DNA of 64,000 bases, from the NCBI GenBank assembly GCA_963422655.1, contig OY730440.1, forward strand, positions 1,798,001 through 1,862,000. Reading direction: 5' to 3'. Positions within the stretch are counted from its first letter, which is position 1; each line of letters starts with the position of its first letter. This stretch comes from CATQHS01 sp963422655 (GTDB lineage Bacteria; Actinomycetota; Acidimicrobiia; Acidimicrobiales; Aldehydirespiratoraceae). Of this stretch, positions 49,801 to 58,476 are shown one piece after another. A model generated the notes under the pieces. The model was not told the origin of the DNA, searched no databases, and saw only the letters and a program-made list of their open reading frames with translations. A program made the translations under genes and the position numbers.

Positions 49801-52800
49801 ATGCGTCGTCGTTTCATAGCAGTGTCTGCGGGTCTGGTGTTGGGGTTGTCGGCTGCCGTTGTCGCCCAAGCGGGGGGGGGGGGGGTAACTGCTCTGTCGC
49901 CGCCGGCCCAGGCGCAGACGCCCGCTGTCGTCATTCCTGATCCTGTCTTCGAGTATGATGGTGGTCCAACTGGCACCGTTTTCAACGGCTCTAGAACTGT
50001 GGCACAGTCCCAGGACGCTGTTAATACGATCAAGGATCTCCGAGAGGGTACCATTGTGGTGTCTTTTGACGTTGCTGATGAGACTCTTAAATCTCATGCG
50101 ATTGTCAGCGCGTCCGACTCGGGTGATAGTTCGAGTGAGTTCTGCTTCTGCATTGGTGAGTTGGACCTCTATGTGAACGGTGCCTATGGAGCGTTTTCTC
50201 GTGAAAATGGTAGTCTGATCAATGATGTTCAAAGTGCACGTTCGTCCTACTTTGCTGGCCGTATAACTGCTGTATTATCGGTTTCACAAACAAACGGCAC
50301 TGTCCTGATGACTAGCCAGGACTTTGGCGAGAGTTGGTCCACTCAACGCGATTCATCGATGAAGTCGTTCTTTTCATCTGTTACCAATATTGACCGCCTT
50401 GTGATTGGTGGTAACCGCCAGAGATGGACAATGGAGAAACAAATGAAAGGAGTAATCTATTTCGTTGAGGTGTATAGTACTCCCTTCACTGAGGAGCAGT
50501 CTGAGGCCAAGATCAAAGAGAGTTACCTTTCTTTTCCTGGTGGGGTTTCTTACATCCAGACCAATGAACGGACGTTCCAGTTCAACATTGAACCACCGAT
50601 CGGTGATCTGTCTGCAACTTATGCATGGGAGTTTCAGGGAGGTGGTACGTCAACAGATAGCAGCCCAACATGGACAATACCTGGCAGTATAGGGGAAATC
50701 CCGGCCCGGGTCAGAGTCAAGGCGACGATATCATCATCGGGCGTCCATCATGGGTTCCAAGAGATCACGACTATTTATGTCGCCCCGGAGGCCAGTAGCG
50801 GTAATGTCGGCCGGCCCCCGCACTTCAAAACCTGGGTATTCAAACATGGAGAGGATGGATTGGACTGCTACCGTATCCCGGCGATAATTCGCGCCGGTAA
50901 TGGTGATCTCCTTGCCTTTGTGGAAGGGAGACCTAGATCGCATGGAGTAATGTTAAATCCTGCGAACAGGGGGACTAGTTGGCGTTACAATTGGCAGTTA
51001 CGAATCAGAGGAGATAAAGCACAGATCTGTCCTGATCATCAGCATGGTACCTCAGTAGTGATGAAACGTAGCGTTGACAACGGCTTGACCTGGGGACCTA
51101 TGCAGGTTATCGCAGAGAACATTGTTCCCTCGACCGGACGACAGCATCTAGCACAGAATGTTACCCCTATTCTCGACAAGCTGGATGAAAGATATCCACA
51201 AGGTAAATTAGTAATTGTCTACAATGAAACTGAACATGGTACATGGGAACACAAGCATGGCCACGGTGTTCGTCGGACCATCGCCGCTTGGAGTGGAGAT
51301 CACGGCCACACCTGGAATTGGAATCAGATCAATTCGCCCCCTGGAACCAGGGATGGTGATATAACCAACCAAGTGTCCTATCCATACAACCCAACCTATA
51401 CCGCCGTGTATGATGCTGAATATACTAGAGCGAATTATGATTCGACGCCGCCATGGTCCTTTGCCATGACAGCGCTTGGACATTCTATTCAGCTAAATCG
51501 AACTCCCGGGGCCGAGGGACGTTTGTTGGTAGCTGCTGCCTACGCACCTAAGTTAGTTGCGATGCCTAGATCTTACTCAGCATCGTATTCTGGTGGCTAC
51601 TATTGGGATTTCAGAAATTACCTGTTTTGGAGTGATGATCATGGCGAGAACTGGGAGATTGGCGGTGTTTGGGACTCCGGCAATTACTTCCTCAACGAGG
51701 CTATTGCGGTAGAACTCGAAGATGGCGGTGTTCTCGTCAACTCCCGTGCCTTTAGGCGTGGTAATGGCGACCTAAGGGCTGCGAACGGTCGTTTGCTCAC
51801 TCGTGTGTCCTTTGACTCGAACGGGCGCGCCAGCTTCGGCATTCCTAGACATACATCGCAACTCGCAACAGCTAATACCGCCGCAGCTATGGCTCGTATT
51901 ACTACAACTGATCAAGCTATCTTCGGAAGAAAATCCAGGATCGCCTACTCTGGTCCACATGATCTTTCTAATCGGGGGTGCGGCAGTCGTTACTGTATGT
52001 CTTTGTGGATGTCGACCGATGAAGGTAATAGTTGGAATGGGTATGGTTCGAGGCCCAAGCTTTTGAACCGGAGCGGCTCCGGGTATAGCGATGTTGTTGC
52101 GTTGCCGGATGCTCGGGTCGGAGTGCTCTATGAAGGAAACTTGGGTGGTAACATTTATGCAGTAGGAGCTGGAACTCTTTTTGATTCTGCGTCGTTGCAT
52201 TGGTTGTCTGATGGTGATGATCAGCGGGCGCTCGTTCGTCGTGATGCGTCGAGTACTAGTTTCGACGGGTCGTCGGGGTTTGTCGATCTTTCGTCGCAGG
52301 TTGGTGAGGTCGATGACATGACTGAGGGGTCGGTGGTGGTGTCGTTCAAAACCGGCGGAGCGGCTGGCGGTCAGACCTTGTTTTCGGTTTCGGATTCTAG
52401 TGACGCGGACAGTGTGTGGGGGTTGGTCCAAACCGGTGATGGGCGGTTCGGGGTGTATGCCCGCAACGACAGCACAGATGTGAACCTCACGTACTTCGAC
52501 CGGGATTTGGTGACCGACGGGTTGTGGCATCAGATGGCGGTGACGGTGGGTTCTGATGGTACTGATGTCTACGTGGACGGCGAACACGTCGCTCACACAG
52601 AATCGACTGGTTTTTTTGCTGATGTCGACGGCCTCGACGCCATGGACTTGGGACGCGTTGTCACCTCTGGTGGGGCGGCAGGGTTCTGGGATGGTTCGAT
52701 CGGCACCTTGGAGGTCTTCGACGGGGTCCTCACCGCTGAACAAGCCGTCGCTGCTACCCAACCCGCGGCCATGCCGGTAGCAGCCTTCCACGTGGACCAA

Positions 52801-53382
52801 GACCTCACCGCCGACAACGCGATCACGATGGCCACCGCCCCGGGTGGCACCGACCTGGTCGCCGATCACCTGCCGCAGTGGGAGTGCAACGAACTGGCCG
52901 CGTCTTGGGCTATCGGCACCACCTTCACCGCTCCCGATTCGGTGACCGATCAGGCCACGGTGTTTCAAAGCGAAGACTCGGTGACCACCAACGGAGGTAA
53001 CGCGTCGACCGCTTCGCTGATGCTGGGGATCTGGGGTCCCGACGGCGGGGAACGAATCGGGCTGCGCTACGACAGCCCCGCCATCTCCGAGTGGGACCTG
53101 TCCGTACCCTTCGATCAATACCAGGACAAGAAAGTGTCGATGATCGCGGTCATGGGCCCAGTCAACTCGTATCTGATCATCAACGGTCAAACCGTAGCCA
53201 CCACCCCCACCCCTGTCCCCGAAGGCCCCCACATCTGGCACCCAGCCTCCACCACCATCGGCACCACCAACACCGACCACACCCTCGGCACCAACCTCAA
53301 AACACTAGCCATCTGGAAAGGCGTCGTCCCCTCCACCCCCCTCGCCCAATCACTCACCCTCGCCCACAACATCACCCGATAA
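49801..53382 (+). CDS. Secreted exo-alpha-sialidase with LamG-like domains
   Basis: A 1193-aa secreted protein. A signal peptide (MRRRFIAVSAGLVLGLSAAVVAQA) is interrupted by a 14-G run coding GGGG. An N-terminal LamG-like domain (about 45-240) precedes the six-bladed sialidase domain with the arginine motif YRIP (357-360) and Asp-boxes SVDNGLTWG, SGDHGHTWNW, SDDHGENWEIG and STDEGNSWNG. A second LamG-like domain (about 820-975, similar to the first: TEGSVVVSF versus REGTIVVSF) and a third beta-rich domain follow. It would cleave terminal sialic acids from glycans outside the cell. Positions 49.9-52.2 kb are much lower in G+C than the C-terminal third, suggesting a chimeric or transferred gene. 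Confidence 0.88.
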   Translation: MRRRFIAVSAGLVLGLSAAVVAQAGGGGVTALSPPAQAQTPAVVIPDPVFEYDGGPTGTVFNGSRTVAQSQDAVNTIKDLREGTIVVSFDVADETLKSHAIVSASDSGDSSSEFCFCIGELDLYVNGAYGAFSRENGSLINDVQSARSSYFAGRITAVLSVSQTNGTVLMTSQDFGESWSTQRDSSMKSFFSSVTNIDRLVIGGNRQRWTMEKQMKGVIYFVEVYSTPFTEEQSEAKIKESYLSFPGGVSYIQTNERTFQFNIEPPIGDLSATYAWEFQGGGTSTDSSPTWTIPGSIGEIPARVRVKATISSSGVHHGFQEITTIYVAPEASSGNVGRPPHFKTWVFKHGEDGLDCYRIPAIIRAGNGDLLAFVEGRPRSHGVMLNPANRGTSWRYNWQLRIRGDKAQICPDHQHGTSVVMKRSVDNGLTWGPMQVIAENIVPSTGRQHLAQNVTPILDKLDERYPQGKLVIVYNETEHGTWEHKHGHGVRRTIAAWSGDHGHTWNWNQINSPPGTRDGDITNQVSYPYNPTYTAVYDAEYTRANYDSTPPWSFAMTALGHSIQLNRTPGAEGRLLVAAAYAPKLVAMPRSYSASYSGGYYWDFRNYLFWSDDHGENWEIGGVWDSGNYFLNEAIAVELEDGGVLVNSRAFRRGNGDLRAANGRLLTRVSFDSNGRASFGIPRHTSQLATANTAAAMARITTTDQAIFGRKSRIAYSGPHDLSNRGCGSRYCMSLWMSTDEGNSWNGYGSRPKLLNRSGSGYSDVVALPDARVGVLYEGNLGGNIYAVGAGTLFDSASLHWLSDGDDQRALVRRDASSTSFDGSSGFVDLSSQVGEVDDMTEGSVVVSFKTGGAAGGQTLFSVSDSSDADSVWGLVQTGDGRFGVYARNDSTDVNLTYFDRDLVTDGLWHQMAVTVGSDGTDVYVDGEHVAHTESTGFFADVDGLDAMDLGRVVTSGGAAGFWDGSIGTLEVFDGVLTAEQAVAATQPAAMPVAAFHVDQDLTADNAITMATAPGGTDLVADHLPQWECNELAASWAIGTTFTAPDSVTDQATVFQSEDSVTTNGGNASTASLMLGIWGPDGGERIGLRYDSPAISEWDLSVPFDQYQDKKVSMIAVMGPVNSYLIINGQTVATTPTPVPEGPHIWHPASTTIGTTNTDHTLGTNLKTLAIWKGVVPSTPLAQSLTLAHNITR
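49872..49885 (+). repeat. Homopolymer of 14 G in the sialidase signal-peptide region
   Basis: Fourteen consecutive G residues, 71 nt after the start codon. With 14 G the frame is open; gain or loss of one or two G would truncate the protein soon after. Such tracts are classic sites of slipped-strand mispairing, and also of sequencing error. Confidence 0.95.
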
Positions 53383-53478
53383 CCCCACCCGACACAAAAG
53401 TGTCATGCTGCTGTCCGATTGGTTGGCAGTAAGCAGCCTGTTCGGGTGCTGATACAGGCACGGGCTAGCCTGAGCGGC

Positions 53479-53916
53479 GTGCTCGACGTGCCGATAACCC
53501 GTCTTGATCCCGCCCTCCCCCTTCCGGGATACGCCCGATCCGGTGACGCCGGCATCGATCTGGTTGCTCGTTGTCGGGCCATCCTCGAATCCGGTGGTGG
53601 CCGGGCCCTGATCCCAACCGGTGTCGCAGTCGACTTGCCTTGCGGCTACGCCGGTTTCGTGCAACCTCGTAGCGGTCTGGCTCTGCACCACGGGGTGACG
53701 TGCTTGAACACGCCCGGTCTGATCGACTCTGGGTACCGCGGGGAGCTGAAGGTGCTGTTGGTCAACACCGATCCTTGCGAGGCTTTCACCGTCGAGAGAG
53801 GCCAACGCATCGCCCAACTCGTGGTCCAAGCGGTGGAGCAGATCCGATTCGTGGAGGTAACCGAGCTGGAGGAGTCGTCTCGGGGTGGATCCGGTTTCGG
53901 ATCCACCGGATGTTGA
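53479..53916 (+). CDS. dut: dUTP diphosphatase (trimeric dUTPase)
   Basis: A 145-aa enzyme hydrolysing dUTP to dUMP. The five dUTPase motifs are recognisable: ARSGDAGIDL, TGVAVDLPCGYAGFVQPRSGLALHHGV, NTPGLIDSGYRGELKVLLVN, RGQRIAQLVV and the Gly-rich tail RGGSGFGSTG. The GTG at 53479 has TAGCCT 7 nt upstream. A strong hairpin lies within its last codons. Confidence 0.95.
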   Translation: MLDVPITRLDPALPLPGYARSGDAGIDLVARCRAILESGGGRALIPTGVAVDLPCGYAGFVQPRSGLALHHGVTCLNTPGLIDSGYRGELKVLLVNTDPCEAFTVERGQRIAQLVVQAVEQIRFVEVTELEESSRGGSGFGSTGC

Positions 53917-53940
53917 GCTCGTCGCCGGGCCTCGGCGACG
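53884..53940 (+). terminator. Two hairpins at the dut 3' end (termination between convergent genes)
   Basis: Hairpin 1 (53884-53907): GGTGGATCCG-GTTT-CGGATCCACC, 10-bp perfect stem within the dut codons for the Gly-rich tail. Hairpin 2 (53920-53940): CGTCGCCG-GGCCT-CGGCGACG, just after the stop. Neither has a clear U-tract. They lie between dut and the convergent gene ending at 53968. Confidence 0.55.
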
Positions 53941-53967
53941 AAGGTTTCCACCCCCCGACACGATGAC

Positions 53968-54363
53968 TCAGAACTGTGTTCGGGCCAGCTTGCGCAGCCG
54001 GATGCGTTTACTGGTTTCGTCGAGGTCGTAGTCGTTGACCAAGGGACCGACTCGACGGCTGAAACGGCTGACCTCCTCCGGCGAGACCGGCCGGTCCATG
54101 CTGCGAGCCGCCTCCAGCTCCAGGCCCCCCTCTTGGAGTCGGAATACGCATTCGATGACGCTGTCGTCGGTTTGGTCGTTCTCGACGGGTTCGATCAGGA
54201 GGGCCATGGCGGCATCCACAGCGGTGCCGAGATCTTCGATCTGTTGTGCGGACAAACCTCGCCGCAAAGCCAGAGCGGCCGTGCCGACCCGCACGATGCG
54301 GTCATAGGGGACTCGAGCCGGTACCCGCAAGAAGATCTCGTCGCTGGGTTGCTTGTCGTTCAC
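53968..54363 (-). CDS. Small HATPase-like (RsbW-type) regulatory protein, putative
   Basis: A 131-aa protein. IFLRVPARVPYDRIVRVGTAALALRRGLSAQQIEDLGTAVDAAMALLI resembles the N-terminal part of anti-sigma kinase domains, where a helix with E/D-xx-xAV-E/D-A-xxN/L forms the N-box; here the expected Asn is replaced, and the later G-boxes are not evident. The remainder is charged. It may be a degenerate ATP-binding regulator. GTG start at 54363, divergent from the DUF4031 gene. Confidence 0.5.
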   Translation of the reverse strand: MNDKQPSDEIFLRVPARVPYDRIVRVGTAALALRRGLSAQQIEDLGTAVDAAMALLIEPVENDQTDDSVIECVFRLQEGGLELEAARSMDRPVSPEEVSRFSRRVGPLVNDYDLDETSKRIRLRKLARTQF

Positions 54364-54403
54364 CGGGTCAGCTTGTCATGAATCGGTCACTACGGTGGCG
54401 GCG

Positions 54404-54970
54404 GTGACTGTATTGGTGGACGAGGCCCGCTGGCCGTGGCGGGGGCGACGTTGGGCCCATATGGTGAGCGACTCCTCCTACGACGAGCTGCACGGGCTGG
54501 CCCAAGCTATCGGGAAGCGACGTTTGGGCTTCCAGGGTGATCACTACGACGTCGACGAGGTCGACCGGCACCGGGCTCTGGCCCTCGGGGCCGTACCCGT
54601 GAGTAGCCGTGAGCTCGTATACCGGCTCCGAATGGCTGGGCTCCGGTGTCGGGTCGGCAAGGTCGGTTGGGAGCGTTTGGCTGTCAGCCGGCCCGGGGAC
54701 GAACCCCACGAGATCATCGCGATGCTCGATCGGCTCGGTCCGGGCGGTCCGAAACGGTTGTCGGTAGCGATCGGTCACCTCGGCTCGATGACCCGGGCCT
54801 GTGACCTCGGTCTGTACGGTCACGACCGCGAGCTGGTCTTGCTGGTCGACCTCGGTCCGCAGCAATCGGTGGTGCTGTCCCAACTGGCACACGGATCGGT
54901 AGACAGCGTGTGGTCGAGCGGACCTCGAGTCGACGGCACCCGCAGCCTCGAGCTTTTCGTGAGCCGCTGA
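54404..54970 (+). CDS. DUF4031 domain protein
   Basis: A 188-aa protein whose first 80 residues are a clear DUF4031 domain: VTVLVDEARWPWRGRRWAHMVSD, ELHGLAQAIGKRRLGFQGDHYD and RALALGAVPVSSRELVYRLR. The rest is not recognised. The domain's biochemical role is unknown. GTG at 54404 has TACGGT 7 nt upstream. It precedes lysC by 24 nt. Confidence 0.85.
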   Translation: MTVLVDEARWPWRGRRWAHMVSDSSYDELHGLAQAIGKRRLGFQGDHYDVDEVDRHRALALGAVPVSSRELVYRLRMAGLRCRVGKVGWERLAVSRPGDEPHEIIAMLDRLGPGGPKRLSVAIGHLGSMTRACDLGLYGHDRELVLLVDLGPQQSVVLSQLAHGSVDSVWSSGPRVDGTRSLELFVSR

Positions 54971-54994
54971 AAAGCGTGGGTAGCCTTCGAGACC

Positions 54995-56230
54995 GTGTCG
55001 TTGGTGGTCCAGAAGTTCGGCGGAACATCGGTTGCTGGTCCCGGTCGTATCCGGGAGGTGGCCGATCACGTTGTCCGCACTCGCAATCGGGGCAACGAGG
55101 TGGTGCTGGTGGTGTCGGCAATGGGCGCCGAGACCGACGAGTTGTTGGGGCTGGCCCGACAGGTCTCCGATGACCCACCGAGCCGGGAGCTGGACATGCT
55201 GGTGACCGGCGGTGAGCGCAAAGCCTGTGCGCTGGTGGCCATGGCTGTCTCAGCTCGGGGAGTGCCGGCCGCGTCCTTCACCGGCAGTCAGGCCGGGTTC
55301 CGTACCGACACCGCCCACACCAACGCCAAGATCTTGCACATCACGCCCGACCGCATCGCTGGCGCGGTAGCAGCCGGCACGGTACCGGTGGTGGGGGGAT
55401 CCCAGGGGGTTTCGACCGGCAACGACGTCACGTTCCTGGGTCGAGGAGGGTCTGATACCACCGCGGTGGCGCTGGCCCATGCCCTTTCGGCTGACGCCTG
55501 TGAGCTCTACACCGACGTACCCGGTGTGTTCACTGCCGATCCCAGGGTCGTGGCCGAAGCCCGGCGCATGGACCGGGTCTCCTTCGACGAACTGCTCGAG
55601 ATGACCGCCACCGGTTGCCCGAAGCCGACCATACGATCCGTTGAGCTGGCCCGGACCTATGGTGTGAAACTGCATGTACGTTCCGCTTTCTCATGGGTAC
55701 CGGGCACCTGGGTAACCGGGGAGGATTGGATGGAAAGAGCCATGATCTCGGCCGTCACCCACGACGCGACCGAGGCGAAGATGACGGTCTCGGGTGTGGC
55801 CGACCGACCCGGGGTGGCGGCCCGGCTCTTCCGAGCCTTGGCCGATCAGGACGTGAATGTCGACATGATCGTGCAGAACGTGTCCACCGACGGGATCACC
55901 GACATCAGTTTCACTGTTCCCAACGAGCAGCTCGGTATCGCTCGGTTGGTTCTGTCGGATCTGCAGAGCGACTTGGGCGCTTCCGGTGTCAGCGCCGACG
56001 ACGGCATCGCCCGGGTCAGTCTCATCGGGGCCGGTATGCAGACCCACCCCGGAGTGGCGGCTCAGATGTTCGAGACGCTGGCCGGGGTCGGCATCAACAT
56101 CGAGATGATCTCCACCTCGGCTATCCGGATCTCCTGTGTGGTCAGGGTTGATGAAGTAGATCGGGCTGTCGGCGCCCTGCACGGTGCCTTCGAGCTCGAT
56201 CGGGCCCCCGAAGAACGAACCGACTTGTAG
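54995..56230 (+). CDS. lysC: Aspartate kinase
   Basis: A 411-aa enzyme for the first step of the aspartate family pathway. The kinase domain starts VVQKFGGTSVAG and has GRGGSDTTAVALAHAL and DPRVVAEARRMDRVSFDELLEM. Two C-terminal ACT domains (VSGVADRPGVAARLF, VSLIGAGMQTHPGVAAQMF) mediate lysine/threonine feedback. An internal ATG at codon 246 with its own ribosome site probably starts the beta subunit. TAGCCT lies 8 nt before the GTG start. asd follows 9 nt after the stop. Confidence 0.97.
   Translation: MSLVVQKFGGTSVAGPGRIREVADHVVRTRNRGNEVVLVVSAMGAETDELLGLARQVSDDPPSRELDMLVTGGERKACALVAMAVSARGVPAASFTGSQAGFRTDTAHTNAKILHITPDRIAGAVAAGTVPVVGGSQGVSTGNDVTFLGRGGSDTTAVALAHALSADACELYTDVPGVFTADPRVVAEARRMDRVSFDELLEMTATGCPKPTIRSVELARTYGVKLHVRSAFSWVPGTWVTGEDWMERAMISAVTHDATEAKMTVSGVADRPGVAARLFRALADQDVNVDMIVQNVSTDGITDISFTVPNEQLGIARLVLSDLQSDLGASGVSADDGIARVSLIGAGMQTHPGVAAQMFETLAGVGINIEMISTSAIRISCVVRVDEVDRAVGALHGAFELDRAPEERTDL
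55720..55732 (+). promoter_or_regulatory. Internal ribosome site and start for the aspartate kinase beta subunit
   Basis: GGAGG (55720-55724), five spacer bases and ATG at 55730, in frame with lysC (codon 246). It lies just before the ACT domains, at the position where corynebacterial and Bacillus lysC start their beta subunit. Confidence 0.65.
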
Positions 56231-56239
56231 CCTCAGCCC

Positions 56240-57328
56240 ATGGACAGCGGGCCTGTGGACGTCGGAGTTGTCGGTGCCACCGGGCAGGTGGGAGGGGTCA
56301 TGCGGGCCTTGCTGGCCGAGCGTGACTTCCCGGTGGCAAGGATGCGGTTTTTTGCGTCGGCCCGGTCGGCCGGTATCGCCATCGAATGGCGGGGTCGCAG
56401 AGTAACTGTCGAGGACGCGGCCACGGCCGATTTCTCGGGGCTGGACATCTGCCTGTTCTCGGCCGGTGCCGCGGCCAGCCGGGCGGTGGCGCCGGTAGCG
56501 GCCGCCGTCGGTGCCGTCGTGGTGGACAATTCGTCGGCGTGGCGCTTCGACAGGGATGTTCCTCTGGTTGTCGTGGAGGTCAACCCCGGAGCCTTGAGAT
56601 CGATCCCCAAGGGCATCGTGGCCAACCCCAACTGCACGACGATGGTGGCCATGCCGGTCATGAAGGCCCTCGATTCGGTGGCCGGCCTCGAAACGATGGT
56701 GGTCTCCACCTACCAGGCCGTTTCGGGGGCTGGTCTGGCCGGGGTTCGTGAGCTGGACCAGCAGGCACAGAATGTCGGAGCCGCGGGACCATTGCTGACC
56801 TACCAGGGTCGGGCTGTCGATATGGGGTCACCCCAGGTATTCGCGGCGGAGATCGCCTTCAACGTGGTGCCCTTGGCCGGTCGTTCCGCCGATGACGGCA
56901 CCGGCGAAACCGACGAGGAGCAGAAACTGCGCAATGAGAGCCGCAAGATCCTGGAACTGCCTTCTCTGGCCGTGTCGGCAACCTGCGTGCGGGTGCCGGT
57001 CTACACCGGGCATTCGCTGGCGATCAACGCTTCCTTCCGGCGAGCCATCGAACCCGAACATGCCGCCCGGGTGTTGGCGGCGGCCCCTGGAGTGGTAGTC
57101 GCCGACGTGCCCACTCCGCTCGAAGCGACCGGGATCGATACCTCGTTGGTGGGCCGGATCCGCCGTGACCCCACCCGACGCCATGGGTTGTCGCTTTTCG
57201 TGTCGGGCGACAACCTGCGCAAGGGGGCTGCTCTCAACGCGGTCCAGATCGCCGAGACGCTGGTTGGACGCTCCCGTCACCTGACCGCCTCCACCCCGAG
57301 TACCTCCAAGTCGGACCGGTGTGGATGA
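56240..57328 (+). CDS. asd: Aspartate-semialdehyde dehydrogenase
   Basis: A 362-aa NADPH enzyme reducing aspartyl phosphate. It has VGVVGATGQVGGVMRALL (nucleotide binding), DNSSAWRFDRDVPLVVVEVN, the nucleophile in NPNCTTMVAM, and the catalytic His in VYTGHSLAINASF. It pairs with lysC upstream in the usual actinobacterial order. TAGCCT lies 6 nt before the ATG, inside the lysC stop region, so it may also have its own leaderless promoter. Confidence 0.96.
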   Translation: MDSGPVDVGVVGATGQVGGVMRALLAERDFPVARMRFFASARSAGIAIEWRGRRVTVEDAATADFSGLDICLFSAGAAASRAVAPVAAAVGAVVVDNSSAWRFDRDVPLVVVEVNPGALRSIPKGIVANPNCTTMVAMPVMKALDSVAGLETMVVSTYQAVSGAGLAGVRELDQQAQNVGAAGPLLTYQGRAVDMGSPQVFAAEIAFNVVPLAGRSADDGTGETDEEQKLRNESRKILELPSLAVSATCVRVPVYTGHSLAINASFRRAIEPEHAARVLAAAPGVVVADVPTPLEATGIDTSLVGRIRRDPTRRHGLSLFVSGDNLRKGAALNAVQIAETLVGRSRHLTASTPSTSKSDRCG

Positions 57329-57351
57329 CAGGACCTTGCACAGCGATGATG

Positions 57352-58236
57352 CTAAGCGCTACTCGGTACGGGCTGGGGATCGAGAGTCCCGGGTCGGGGT
57401 TCCAGAGCCCAACGGATGGTTCGTAGCAGTACTTCGGCGGCTGGTCGGATTACGAGCGGGTCGGCCAGCGGCGCCAAGGGCAACCTGAGCATCCGGCGAG
57501 CGAAAGCGGGCAGGAGCCCGACCGCGGCTCCGAACACGATCAGGTACGGACCCCGAAGCACTGGCGAAACAGGAGGCCAGGCCAGGAAGCGGACGGCTTC
57601 GCGAGCCTGATGGTTGACAGCCAGCTCGCTCCTGAATGCCCACAGCCGCGCTTTCAACCCGGCCACGTCGGTAGGGGGTGACTCGACGTCGAGTCGCCGG
57701 CCGGTCTCGGCCATCTCGGCCACGTAACGGTCGGCCAGCCATGTTGGTAAGGGTTCGGCGCCATAGCGGATGCGGGCACGCAGGAAACTGTCTACCTCGG
57801 TGCAATGGACCCAGGCCAGCAGGTGGGGATCGCAGGCCGAGTAGGGACGACCGTCGGGGGCAGTTCCGATGACATGGGCATGGATCCGCCGCACCGACTC
57901 GATGGCCGCTTCGGCTTCGGCGGGTGCCCCGAAAGTGGTAGCGGCCACGAATGCCCCGGTCCGGTGCAGGCGTCCGAGCGGGTCGGTGCGGTAGTTCGAA
58001 TGGTCGGCCACACCGGCCATGACCAACGGATGCAGCGTCTGCACCAGCAGGGCCCGCAGCCCGCCCACCAGCCCGGCCACGTCACCGTGAACCGCGCCCA
58101 TGGCGGAGCTGGACCCGCCCAGCCCGCGGCTGGGTCGACTCGTTGACCGGGGCGGTTCCGGCGACCCGCTGATGAGCTCCCTGACGCTGCCGCCCAAGCG
58201 TCGGCGAACGTTCTCGATGAAGTCGATCTCGGTCAT
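57352..58236 (-). CDS. DUF2236 / MpaB-like oxygenase family protein
   Basis: A 294-aa protein of the DUF2236 (MpaB/rubber-oxygenase related) group. Landmarks are GLRALLVQTLHPLVMAGVADHSNYRTDPLGRLHRTGAFVAATTFG and CDPHLLAWVHCTEVDSFLRA, with the His residues thought to hold heme b, and a C-terminal hydrophobic stretch. Its substrate is unknown. TACGCT lies 7 nt before the ATG. Confidence 0.85.
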   Translation of the reverse strand: MTEIDFIENVRRRLGGSVRELISGSPEPPRSTSRPSRGLGGSSSAMGAVHGDVAGLVGGLRALLVQTLHPLVMAGVADHSNYRTDPLGRLHRTGAFVAATTFGAPAEAEAAIESVRRIHAHVIGTAPDGRPYSACDPHLLAWVHCTEVDSFLRARIRYGAEPLPTWLADRYVAEMAETGRRLDVESPPTDVAGLKARLWAFRSELAVNHQAREAVRFLAWPPVSPVLRGPYLIVFGAAVGLLPAFARRMLRLPLAPLADPLVIRPAAEVLLRTIRWALEPRPGTLDPQPVPSSA

Positions 58237-58401
58237 CGAAGCCAGCGTAGGGCTGTAGCCAACCCGCGAACCGGCTCGGGCTCGACGCTGATCAGGGTTC
58301 CGGCTCGACGCCTACCAAGCCTTCGGCGCTGATTATCGACAGAGTCGCACTCGGTTGATACTCTGGCGACCAACTACCCCAGTTGCTTCGGTGGCTGGGC
58401 A

Positions 58402-58448
58402 GGGGCCCGCCTGCAGGGTTGTCGGGGGCCCGCCTGCAGGCGGGCCCC
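58402..58448. repeat. G+C-rich direct repeat and 24-bp perfect palindrome
   Basis: GGGGCCCGCCTGCAGG occurs at 58402-58417 and again at 58425-58440; the second copy is extended into a 24-bp perfect palindrome (58425-58448). It lies in the 240-bp gap between the DUF2236 and fic genes, just past the fic stop, and may terminate fic transcripts; no U-tract. The remainder of the gap shows nothing recognisable. Confidence 0.8.
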
Positions 58449-58476
58449 TGAGCTTTTACCCGCCTGCCGGGTGCGG

